Positions 22,810 to 34,217 of a stretch of DNA of 64,000 bases are shown here, piece after piece. Position 1 is the first letter of the stretch; the number at the start of each line of letters is the position of its first letter. Origin of the DNA: Dryas octopetala (Eukaryota > Streptophyta > Magnoliopsida > Rosales > Rosaceae). Location of the stretch: contig OY992834.1 of the NCBI GenBank assembly GCA_963921425.1, forward strand, positions 16,184,164-16,248,163, given 5' to 3'. The notes under the pieces were generated by a model. That model was not told where the DNA came from, made no database searches, and saw only the letters and a list, made by a program, of their open reading frames with translations. The position numbers and the translations under genes were made by a program.

Positions 22810-23056
22810 GTTTGATGCATAGGATTTGATATGATAAGATAAATGACTAAATCATGTGTATTCAATAAAAAAGATGAAAAATGAGATGGACTAATTAGAA
22901 GGAAAAACTTATCCCTTCCAATCTCCCTCCCCTCCAAAATGGTGGGATTATGAGGGATAAGTTTCCTCTCATAGCTAATCCATTTTCTTCTCATCTTCTT
23001 CCTTAAACACATGAATCTAGTCATTTATTCTATCATAGCTAATCTATGCATCAAAC
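22810..23056. mobile_element. Foldback MITE with GTTTGATGCATAG ends
   Basis: GTTTGATGCATAGGATT on the left pairs with AATCTATGCATCAAAC on the right. The interior arms (AAACTTATCC and GGATAAGTTT, and the GATGAAAAATGAGATGG region) also pair. A fragment of a related element lies at 25725-25790. The target duplication is unclear. Confidence 0.7.
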
Positions 23057-23620
23057 GAGAAATTATAATGTGCAGCTAGCGGATAGATGAGAATTGTGAT
23101 TTGCACATGTATATTATATGTTTATAATATTAATTACTTTTTGTTATGGGACTTGTTTATACTTTATATTGTTAATTACTTTCACAGTCTACAATCATTT
23201 AATTATTAATTTATTAATAAGTTCTATACTATTATCAAACACAGGACTGGATTTCTCCCAAATACAAGTAAAAAGCACATGATGTGGAAGGATAAATTAT
23301 TTTATTTGATTGTAACACTACGTGATAAAATGATATAGTATTATTAATTTACTTAACTTGTAATAAATGTACAATTATTAATATATATTCCTAAACTTTA
23401 AACAATACCTTTAAAAGTTATACAATATTATATTTAATTTAAGTGAACAGATAACACTACGTCAACATATCATGTTGTGTTGTGCTACAATCACAGGTAA
23501 AAAAAAATTTGAATGTGAAAGCCTATTTTGTGCTAGTCTCCCATTTTGCAATCTATCATCTGAAATCAAGTGACGTTAAAAATTAATTTTCACAAATTTG
23601 ACGTGAGTTCCACCTTTATC

Positions 23621-24004
23621 CAGGGATGGATTTACCAAGGGACAAGGGTGGTCTCCTGACCACCCGCTCGCCGGAAAAGCCTTGTCAAACTCGTCGGGTT
23701 GACCCCTTAGAATGACCACCTGCAAGCACGCCCACAACATGTTCGATGAAATGTCTGAATTGTTGTGAGGCGTTCTTCACTTTTTTTTTTTTTCTTTAAG
23801 CTTGAAATAGGAGCCCGATGAGTGTTCACCATTTATCCTTAATTCACATTTTCTCAAACTCTAACCCCTTACCTAGCCCCATCTGCCGCCGCCCCACCCG
23901 CCTGCAAGTCGCTGCCGGCCAGCCCCCACCCGTCTACGACCTCCCGCCTCCCTTTGGGTTTTACACTATGACCCCTCGGGATAAAATTTCTAGATCCGTC
24001 ACTG
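23621..24004. mobile_element. Small hAT-type element
   Basis: Imperfect inverted ends CAGGGATGGATTTA and TAGATCCGTCACTG bound 384 bp. An 8-bp duplication CCTTTATC flanks them (23613-23620 and 24005-24012). The interior is C-rich (CCGCCGCCCCACCCGCC) with no transposase. A stretch near 23735 could encode HNMFDEMSELL, faintly like a PPR repeat, but this is weak. Confidence 0.85.
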
Positions 24005-24507
24005 CCTTTATCCTTTCTTTTTTAGTGTGGGGTGTAAATAGAAGACGTACTGTACTGGAATATACCCCATTGTATGTTGCTGTTAAGTCAAAGCTCGGAA
24101 CATAATACTTATCCATATAGCTTAGCTGGCTATCTGAATGCTGCCATGTTATGAACGTACTGTGTTGTAACTCAATTCCCAATTCCCATCCCTATACATC
24201 CCCACTCCTAAGAAGTTCAGTCAATATTTAGCATTGATCGAGTAGGTAGTATATAATTATATATACACTCCTAATTCCAAGCTCTTGGTTTTATCTTTTC
24301 TTCTTTTCGCTGTCGGGCATGTGGCTTTTCCATACAACCAAACAAGAACAAAACAGAAAAATAACATGGAAAATTTCAACATCGACCGACAACATTAGAT
24401 ACTGATCATCCTAGAAAAACATATAAATACCAACTTAATAACTAATCTGAACCAGAACAAGTATTAAGTAGATATATCTCAACTAATTAATATTCCATTC
24501 CATTTAT

Positions 24508-25188
24508 ATGGCTATGAAATTCATGGACTTGGTAGTAGTGCTATTAGTACTTGCCATGGCCACCTCCAAAAGATCCCTAGCAAGTGACCCCAACATCATT
24601 TCAGACTTTATAGTCCCACCAAATTACAACACCACACAAGTCAATTCAACCTTTTTAACATACACAGGATTCCGTGGAATATTCGATCATGCTCCGGCCA
24701 AAACCTTCTAGGCAACAAAAGCAAGCGTGGTCGAATTCCCTGCTCTTAACGGCCAGAGTGTGTCATATGCAGTGCTTCAATTTCCTCCAAACTCACTCTT
24801 GCCACCTCACACTCGCCCCGACGCGTCGGGACTCATGTTCCTTCTTGATGGTTGCTTGGAAGTAGGCTTGATCGACACGAAAAACAATCTGTACACTCAA
24901 AAGCTTCAGGCTGGAGACATGTTTCTGTTTCCTAAGGATTTGGTCCATTATCAGTATAACTCACATCCTCAATTGACAGCCACTGCCATTGCAGCCTTTG
25001 GAAGTGCAAGTGCTAGAGCAGTTGCTGTGCCAACCTCTGTTTTCGCCACTGGAATTGATGATGTGATTCTGGCCAAAGCGTTTAAGACTGATGTTGGTAC
25101 TGTTAAGAAGATCAAGGCTGGCCGGCCTATCCACTCGTCCCTACTAAATCACATAAATATTGTACCAGTACGTAACAGCCATGTATAA
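24508..25188 (+). pseudogene. Germin-like protein, copy 3, one in-frame stop
   Basis: The frame is otherwise complete: 226 codons with a signal peptide (MAMKFMDLVVVLLVLAMA), the NTTQVNSTFLTYTGFRGIF block and the C-terminal GIDDVILAKAFKTDVGT / KKIKAG signature of GLP9-type germin-like proteins. The sole lesion is TAG at 24709-24711 (codon 68), where relatives have a sense codon before (A/E)TKAS. Motif 1 reads HTR (101-103) with Gly108 instead of HxH...E, and motif 2 reads PKDLVH with Asp for Gly, so manganese binding and oxalate-oxidase or superoxide-dismutase type activity are not expected. The TATA box is at 24422. The stop could be a recent mutation, a sequencing error or a strain allele; otherwise the gene looks expressed-type. 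Confidence 0.88.
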
Positions 25189-26119
25189 ATATATATGCAT
25201 AGGGTGTTTTACACCTACACCATCCAAACTTTGAGGAGTTGCCACCTAAGAAATAAGTAAAAATAATTGAAACACATTGCCACTTGATCGAATTTAAAAT
25301 TTGTGGTAATGTGGGATCCAAACCTAACTTTGTTAGAATTTCCGTAAAAAATATAACACGTGTTTCGCACTTGATCCCTTTCTAAAGGGTATTTCTATCT
25401 TCTTAAGACACATTTTTCTGTTTGTTGCATCATTTGAGGCTTCTTAGAAGATGAGACAAATTTCTAATTTTGGTGGTAATGTGGTTCAATTTTTTAATTT
25501 GTTGGTGACAAACTGACAATTGAGACAACCCCCAAAATTTAGGCCGTATAGGTTTAAAAAACATTATGGTACGTGTCTTTTTTATTTATTTAAGTAACAA
25601 TTGTTGTACATGATATTTGAACTTTTGACCTCCTCCCACAAAGGAGAGTCGAGTGTCACCAATGGACCAAATGGTCATTGACATGCCCTTGTGTCAATAA
25701 TACCAACATTTTTTTTGGATTAAAAGGGATAAGTTTCTTCTTATGACTAATCTATTTCTTCTCATCTTATTCATTCAAGTTAGGAGTGCTAGGGTGTCTC
25801 AATAACATAGATTTTCCATGTCAATTACAGTATTTAAATTTGTTATTTACAACTCATAATTATTTGCTATGTAAGTCTTTTTAAAGACTTATCTATCCTT
25901 TTTTAACTCTTACAAAATTTAAATTAAATTACAAAACATTAAGATTTAAAAATCCAAAAATTAGAAAAACCTATAGCTAGATCTTTGAAAAAAAAAAAAA
26001 ACAAACGATTTCATCACAGAAAAAAGCTAGCATTTCCTTATTTAATAGAAGTAGATTCGAACAAGGAAGGCAACACTAGGAGGGATAATAGTGGAATGGG
26101 ATCTTTGCTCTGATTGAAT
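25189..26119. other. Intergenic sequence with a SINE-like segment and a MITE fragment
   Basis: On the minus strand about 25575-25690 carries a TGGTCCATTGG A-box-like motif, AGTTCAAATA resembling a B box, and an A-rich tail. No target duplication was found, so a SINE is only possible. The segment 25725-25790 matches the right arm of the MITE at 22810-23056. Confidence 0.4.
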
Positions 26120-26209
26120 TTAACTCAACAAAGACGAAGAAGAAGGAGAATTTGATGAACTGCTTCCCAGAGAGTTTTGCATACCACTGCAACCAAAAGA
26201 GCGCGCCAT
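26120..26209 (-). CDS. Possible small peptide frame, 29 residues
   Basis: The frame reads MARSFGCSGMQNSLGSSSSN and ends PSSSSLLS before TAA. A CTATATATC box about 170 bp upstream on the same strand and a pyrimidine-rich leader give it the look of a transcribed unit. It is Ser-rich and matches no peptide family I know. It could be a first exon or chance. Confidence 0.2.
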   Translation of the reverse strand: MARSFGCSGMQNSLGSSSSNSPSSSSLLS

Positions 26210-28740
26210 TATTGTTAGGCTGTTTTAGTTGAAGAGGCTTCGACCAAAAAACTACCCCAACCCCAATTCACCAAATACTTATGAAATAAAAGAGAAAAAA
26301 TAAATTGATTGATAGAAGAAGCATGCTTTTTGGACTATTGAAGAGAAGAAACATTGATTTAAGTTAGACTTGGATAGATATATAGAGCCTCCCCCTTCCA
26401 TGTGTTGCAGTTTCTTTCTTTTTTTCTTTTTTGGTTTTGATGGAGATGAAGAACGTTCAATTCTTTAAACAACAATTTGATTGTATTGAGTAATTATAGA
26501 TAATAAATTGATAATATAAAATCTTAATACAAGTAAGAATTACTATCATTGGTTTTGTGATGGGTAAGATCGTCTTTTAATAAAAAATAATTTTAATTTG
26601 ATATTGTAAATTAATAGTGATGCGTATAATCACATAAAATTAATTAGTGATGTATACCAATTAATTTTGCCACATAAGATTGAGGCACAAATTAAGACAA
26701 TCATTGAGGCCCCAAATATTTTCCCTTTCATGAGAGGGTTAAATCCAAAAAGCGTTGTAACACCATTCCGGGTCTTTTTGATGATAATGATGTGTGGCAT
26801 ATGGATGGTGAAATCATAGGAGCTATGTTCTGTGATTTTTTTGGATTTCTCACCCCAATTTCATATGGATGGTAAACCCATTTTCAGTTTCACACCCCCA
26901 ATCCCACCCCAATCGCTACATTTCACTCCACGTTAGTTTCTGTTGGATTATTGTTGAACTCAAATACAGTCCCTCATCTCTTTATTTGTGTGATTGTGTC
27001 TCTGATAAATGCACAAAACCCACATTCCTTTGACCCATTTGGATACAATTCAATCCTATATCCAAAAGAAACGCTTTTAAGAAATCTTCATAGATATTAC
27101 CAAATTGGGTCGTTCCATAATTGAACATTTCGTCCCAAAAAAAAAAACATTTCTAGATTTTTTTTTATTACAAGGAAAGGAAGAGGGTGTGTGTAGGGAG
27201 GAGCTTTTGTCCTCAACCAACTAGCTTAACCCCAGTTCATACAACATTTCTAACTCTAAATTACTAAATCCCATTCATCTAATGTGAATTGACACATTTG
27301 CCCCTGTAGGCACATGAAAATTTTGCCAGCTTAATTCTCTCCCTCTTCTCTCTTCTATCTCATCTCTCTCATTGTCTTCCCGTACCTCCATGATCAAATG
27401 AACTAGGGAAAATTTCTTCCTGTACAGTTGGGTTTCAGCCTTTAAATCCACATATTCATTGTTGTAAATTTCCCAAAATTCTGCCACTAATAGTAAATTA
27501 GTGACTACTTATCAATGAGGTTAATTAATGAGTTTGAAACTTTGAATTGAAGGCATGCAAAAGAGTACTTACAGTAGCACACTCGTGCACCACCTTTACT
27601 TTATCAAGCTGCACGTTCTCTGGGTGGTGCTATAGTAGAATTAGGTTGTATACAAGAGGGGAGGATATGCCAGTCTCTTTTAATTAATATTTTGAGTTTA
27701 AATTTACTATTATACTCTTTTATGTTGCGTGCTTGTCACCTGACCATTTTCAACAAAAGAAAAATTAAACAGATTTGACTGCAAGGAATTTGCAGGCAGA
27801 GGAAGGAAACTAATACAGCATTTCAACATCCTTTAATAGAAGCAATATAACCAAACTGTAAGGAATTTGCCATTACCATCCATCATCCCATTTTTATTTT
27901 CTTTTTCTGTATTTTTCGTTTGGACAGTATCTATTCACCAAAGCTTCATATACAGCAGTTCACCAGTAAGTTTTCATAAATTCGACTAATCTTTAGTTTA
28001 CACCTCTTGTCCTTATCTTCTTTCACAATATCTACCAAATTTTTCACAGTATCTACCAAATTTGAAAACTAAAAATAGGCACCTTTCGCATTCAGGTTGA
28101 GTTAATCTATATGTGTATTCATATAGAGCTTCTGAATATTTCTATGCTGCTTAACAATCAAAGTATTAGAACAAATTATAGGACATAAAACCTTACTTGT
28201 CTGTTTGTGACATGCCTCTACCATGGTAAACTGCATCCAGAAAAATCGAACGGTAAGAAAACACATACATAATTGTATAGATAATTCAAGCTCGGAAGCA
28301 AGTGTTTAAGCTACTGTGAATTTTTACCTTTCAATATGCCGACCAGGCGGACAAGTAGAAATTCCAAGTTCAAGTGTCTATTAGGATCTGACCTTACAAC
28401 AGACATTTAGATATCACATAGGAGGTTGAGAATGCAAATAAGAACTTTCAACACATGCAGACAAATAGTCACTGAGAAAGAAAGAGGTTATTTTGCTGTT
28501 GAATCAATTAATCATAATCTCCCAACTGATCCCACTATTCTCAACTAATGCATCTTTTTCTTCACAAAAGACTTTCAAAGCATAACCTACACTGTCAAAT
28601 TCACTTCACAATGTTCCTATCAACTATGGGCTAAAAGCCTAACGCAGAACAAAAAACATATAGAACTTTACAAATTGGACTGTTCAGTGTAGGCAATTCC
28701 TCTATATACAGAGTATGTAGCATGTGATTGTAAAGCATCT
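26210..28740. other. Intergenic sequence and MYB 3' flank; no gene recognised
   Basis: Only short frames occur, for example a 70-codon minus-strand frame at 27275-27487 of low complexity. The right part (about 28400-28740) is the probable 3' untranslated region of the MYB gene. Confidence 0.5.
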
Positions 28741-30976
28741 TTACATCTGATAGCCAAAATCTTGATATCCCAATGAACCGCCTTGGTCAGGCAAATGACT
28801 CTGTGGATTCAAATGTTCCAAAGTGGGAGACTGTTGAGCTTGAACACCAGGTGGAGGAATCCAATTGCAGTCAGCAGGCACAGATACCAAGTTACTTTCT
28901 ACAGTGGTTATGTCGTGAATGCTTGATCTTTTCCTTTCCTTTTTCACTGAGCTTTGGCGAAGGAAATACTTCTGGGCATGGCTAGCCACTTGGGTTGGTG
29001 TTCTTGACACAACCACATTCCTTGAAATGCTCCTCCAATCACCCTTACCGTATCTTTTTAGTCCGATTAGAAATAACCTGTTACAGAAATTAAATCAGAT
29101 GCCAAAACCTTATGTCCAAGCTAGCAAGCAAAAGTGTAATTTGGTATTAGGATTTTTCCAACACTACTGCATCATTGTTAAATCTATAGTAGTGCTGCAT
29201 AGAACTATCCACGCAGGGAGGGAAAACTGTACAGAGAATATAAGCATGTAATTGCATCATAAACAACCAAAAAAAAAAACAAAAAAAGATTTATCATGAG
29301 ACTAAAGCTACATATCAATGAATTTCGTCAAAAAGATTCAATTATGAAAACTTAAACAATTACTTCATAAGTTTGCAATCAAATGCCATTAAATTGGAAC
29401 TCTCTGCTCTAAATAATGGCAACTTTACAAGCATTTAATTTTCATTAGATTCTAGGACCTGTCACTAAAAACTAATGACATTTATATCAACTTTTGTGGG
29501 TTTGCAAGCAAACTTCTTTTTTATTTAAAATTAAAAGGTCTACAACAGTTTGAAAGCTTAAACATTCTAAAGCTTGTATTAAGTGAGAAACACATGCCCC
29601 GTTTGTTATTCTTTCTGAAAACTAGTTTTTGTTTTCGCTATGGTATTTATTGATGAAATCAGGAATAAAATTTTTCAAAACAGTTTAAGATACCAAACTG
29701 CGATTTGAGTTACTTCAACACCCCAAATCAAGAGATTCATTCGTTTGTCTTTTCATCTGTCATCTTAAAAGCCAAACATCAAATTGTTAAGAAATTTGGT
29801 TGTCTAAAATATACTTTTAGACACAATACAGAACAGCACTTTCACACATGATTTCAGCAACAGAATCACACTCTAATTTTAACAATACACAAGATCCAAA
29901 CTCCTAAATAGGGACTTATTGACCCAATATGGGATTAATGAACTGTAGAATTCCCTGTTTCAGTTGCCAAGAAAAATTTCATGATATCCAACAAACTTAA
30001 ATTAAAAAACAGCAAAATAGACTCTAGTGCATTTCAATAAGCATCGGTTGACAACAAAGAAAATGGAGGAAAACTTAGTGAACCAACATTTTGAATAAGC
30101 AAATAAATGCACTGATGTAAGCCAAATACACTTCTCTAAGTAATTTGACTTCAAATTTTGAATTACAATAAACACAAGTTCTTGATCCATTTTTCAACAT
30201 CCAAGCAAAGAGGCCAGGCAAAAGGGCAAAAAAAAGGTGTGGAGATTGGAATCAGAAACCAAGAAATATAAAGAAAAATCTTTACAAAAGAGCTTTTTTT
30301 TTTTTTTTTTTGTCTAACCATAGCGTTTCATTGTTGAGAATTCTACAACTCCTAGATACAAAAACAATAAACCCTACAAAACCCGAGTTACCATTTTCTT
30401 CGTTCATTTTATATAATCAAAGGATCCATATATATAGCCAAAATACTGTCTCTTTAAGTTGAATTTTTCGATTAAACAAAATTCAAAGTAAAACCCATGA
30501 GTTCAATTTCTTCCCAATTACTTCTTTTTCTCAGCAACCGAATAAATACTCAAAATTCAAACAAAAACAAAAATTAACACAAACAAATAGAAAGGAAAAT
30601 TAAGAAATTACTTGTGTTCTTCCTCGGTCCAAGGAGTCCCCTTCTTCCTCTCGGGTTCGCCACCATGCTTATTAAGCTTGGACCCAAAAGAGATCTCACT
30701 GGCGGTGTCCCACCCGGCCATCGAGTCATCAGCATAACTCGGCAACTCAACTCGGCCCGAGTCAATCTCCCGCAAATCGTGAACCAAAGTATCGTAGTGC
30801 TCCAAAACCTCTTGGTAACTCTTGCCCGGCACCTGCTCGGCTATCCTCTCCCACCGATCGGGCAAGTCCTCCGAGAACCGGACCAGCGCATCCTCAAACA
30901 GCTTGTCCTCAAGCCGAGTCCAGAGGGACGCCGACTGAGTCAAACTCGGCCAAGACGGCGGCGTTTCCTGAAACAT
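28741..30976 (-). CDS. DIVARICATA-type MYB transcription factor (SHAQKYF class)
   Basis: Two exons, 30976-30612 and 29077-28741, join through a GTAATT donor and a TAACAG acceptor to give 233 residues; the 1534-bp intron splits a Lys codon. The first SANT/MYB repeat (about 16-68, SLWTRLEDKLFEDALVRF) and the second (about 111-162, GTPWTEEEHKLFLIGLKRYG) are both complete, and the second ends in SHAQKYF. This is the 1R/2R MYB group of DIVARICATA, DIV2 and SRM1, nuclear regulators that bind I-box (GATAA) type elements. IDSGRVELPSY and KKERKRSSIHDITTV are conserved linkers and a likely nuclear signal. A short C-terminus ending DFGYQM favours a DIV2-like member. A TATAAAA box lies at 31072-31078. 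Confidence 0.93.
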
Positions 30977-31071
30977 CTGTGCTGGGTTTTTTGTTTTGCT
31001 TATGAGTGAGGAGACTCGGTTTCTTGGAGATTTCGCAAATGGGTTTGGTGGGAGATTTGGAGAGGTTGTAG

Positions 31072-31078
31072 TTTTATA
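31072..31078 (-). promoter_or_regulatory. TATA box of the MYB gene
   Basis: TATAAAA on the minus strand lies about 95 bp before the ATG at 30976, a normal distance for a short plant leader. Confidence 0.65.
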
Positions 31079-31079
31079 C

Positions 31080-33671
31080 AGGGGTTTTTGTGAGAGACGA
31101 TATTTTTATAATATTTTTTGGGTGCTGAGAGAGTCTAAAACCAACTCAGACTTCTAAATCGACACGTTTTTGCTTTATTTGTGTTTTACACGTAGAGTGA
31201 CAAATGTACGCGCCTATTTTCTGCTTAATTTCGAATAATCTTAAACCACATTAACTAATTGAAATTTTTTTGGAGCTAAAATTCTTTTCTCTCCACGTCA
31301 CATGTGATTAGGCGGTTAAATGAAGATTTTCAGAATCTTTTAAAAAATCATAAATTCTAGTGATTAATTGAGAGATTAATATTTAAATAATTATGTGAAT
31401 TCAAGCCATTTATTGAAGATTTAACGAATGTTTAAAATTAAGTTCTTAAAGATTAATCTAATTGGTGAGGAAACATGGGTCATAGATTAGGATTATAAAT
31501 AAGTTAATTATTCGTTTCCCTCCAATGTAGTAAGAAAAAATTTATAAAAATTATAAATTATTGTATATTGAAAACCTAATATTTCAACGACTAAGAATGT
31601 ACAAATTAAGAAATAGAATAATTTGATTTTGTACCAGAGAAAGTGCAAAAGAATTGTAAGAATTGATCCTAAAAAAGAAAATTAATTCGATAGATATTTC
31701 ATTGATGCCCTCTCGTGGAAATGTAGAATTAGGCTCAAATAAACCAACACTCATTAACAACACACTAGTGCAATTCCAATAATTTTCCTATATATTTGTT
31801 ATATTTGAGTCAAAGTTAAACTTATAGTACTCCAATGCTAGGGTAAAAAAATTTCCCCAAATATCTTTTGAAATGCCCATTTTATCCCATGAATATCATT
31901 TATTTATTTATTCTCTTTATATTTACTTCCATTTATATTTTTTTCTCTTAAAAATCTGACACAATATGATTTGGGAAATCTTATCCATCTAACTTGAATT
32001 GAGAAAAATTTTAGGAAAATCTCAAAATTTTGGGGAGAGTTTGGGAAAAGGTTGAATGTGAATTACAGTTTAGTTTGGAGAAGAATTACAGTTGCTTTTA
32101 GACACCATATTTTTTGTTGTTTTTTACAATTTAGTTTTTTTTCAGCAACATGCTCTGAAACTTGTATTTTCAATGTTAATAAGTCGGTCACTTTATTTTA
32201 GTTCAATTTAGATTTTGCACACTTAATTCTATTTAATTTTTTATTAATTTTAAGTCCCTTTATATTAAGGCACAAAAAAAAAAACTAAACAAGTCGATTT
32301 CTCCTTCTTTTGCTTTGACACACTCCCAATTTAGAAGTCAATTTATTTACACATCTTATATAATATACTTTGCCTTTTCAATTAGATTTTTTGTTCAAGC
32401 TACTAAATCTAGTAGTGACATGTTGGTGTATATAAAAGGGCATAAAAGGGAGATTCGAATGAAACTTTTCACAGGTAAATAGAAAAAAATATTATTGGAC
32501 AAATAATAATAGATGAAGTTTTTTATTTTTTTTATTTTTTATTTTTTGCAAGGAAGTTCCACCTATCTTTAGTTGAAGATATTATTCTACATAATCGTAA
32601 TACCGTTATATACTATAAAAAATTTATATATTATAATATAAAAGGACATATATACCACGTATAGTATTATGGTTATATAAAATAATTTTTTAGTAAAGGC
32701 CTTGTTCCACCTAAGTTTACAATAGACACTACCTTTTTTTATTTTTTTAAGAGAACTGGCTTAGATTCAATTCTAAAGAAAAAAATTAATAATAATAAGG
32801 AACAGTTCATTATCCATAATGAAACTCATGGAATATTGAAATTATGAAATATGATACTTTATTGTAGAGCATGATAGTATGTTAAATAGTTAAAGTCAGT
32901 CGCCACTTGCCAGTAATTGATTTCCATCATTGGGGCATGTGAATCCATATGTATGGGGCGGGCCCACTACAAATCTCAATCCCAGGTACACCTGCAATTG
33001 GGACTGTTATAACCTAAAAAAATTATTTTGTATATTTGATATATTGACACGTAGTATAAGTAGTTTATGTGTTATAATATGAGTGGATGTTATTAATACT
33101 ATACCCTACTAATATAAATACATTATTTTTTTTTTGTAGCCAAAATATAAATACATCGTTTAATAATACTCTTACACGTTAGATTGGTTATACCACGTGA
33201 CAATATATCAGCTATACCCTATAATTTTTCCATGACATGATGCTATGAAATGAAGTTAATGAACCCTCTTGTGTTGATTTTTACATAAGCCCAACGGTTT
33301 TCTATTTAATTTATAAAATGTTTTTTTATTTTCCTTTTCTGGTAAACCATTTATGTGAATTTTTTTTTTCTTTTCTATAGATTCATACTTCCATAGTGTT
33401 ATTGAGAGATGGAGACCTTTGTAAATTTTTCGAACCATTACCTTAAAACAATAGAGCTACAAGGCCCCACATTTTCTCAAACTATTTGATTGAGTTGACT
33501 ATGATTGAACTTGTTGCGACTTTTTCATAAGGAAAAATCAAATGTTGTAATTTCATTTAACATATAATTTGCATTTATCATGTACATAATACATTCATGC
33601 ATATCTCCAAATCAAGAATAACAGTTTTATAATTTTATTTGTTAAATAGGTTGTTGTGCATATATTTTGTT
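31080..33671. other. Intergenic sequence with a degraded MITE; no gene
   Basis: The stretch is very AT-rich. About 31825-32060 (CTCCAATGCTAGGG, then TTTTAGGAAAATCTCAAAAT and GGGAAAAGGTTG) is a degraded relative of the MITE at 14693-14977. No reading frame resembles a known protein. Confidence 0.5.
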
Positions 33672-34208
33672 GGGTTAATTTCAATTCAGTACCTTAAGTT
33701 TGTTTCAAATTTTAATTTAATACCTCATGTTTAAAATTTTGCAATATCATACCTCATATTCCTAATTTGTTGCAATGGCATACCTTCGTTAGTATGGCTC
33801 TCTTAAATGCTGATGTGGCACTTACATGACACTCCCACAATGATGATTGGATGTCATGTGGTCTGATAACATGCCACGTCATGCCACGTGACATAAAAAT
33901 AATTAAAAATCTAGAAACATGGCACGTAATTATTAATTTTTTTTCTTTCAATTTTTAGATTTTAAATTATATTTTATGCCATGTGGCATAATGTGTCATG
34001 TTGTCAGATCACGTGGTATCCAGTCAGCATTGTGGGAGTGCTACGTAAGTGCCACATCATCATTGAAGAGATCTTTTAACAGTGATACTGACGGAGGTAT
34101 GACATTGCAACAAATTGGAAAAATGAGGTATGACATTGCAAGATTTTAAACATGAGGTACTAAATTGAAATTTGAAGCAAACTTGAGGTACTGAAATGAA
34201 ATTAACCC
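33672..34208. mobile_element. Mutator-type foldback MITE
   Basis: Perfect ends GGGTTAATTTC / GAAATTAACCC extend into arms of about 130 bp with few mismatches. An identical 9-bp duplication TATTTTGTT flanks the 537-bp element (33663-33671 and 34209-34217). Both inner halves carry TGCCACGT/ACGTGGCA-like motifs. It is non-coding; a 65-codon minus-strand frame at 33754-33951 is a by-product. Confidence 0.93.
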
Positions 34209-34217
34209 TATTTTGTT

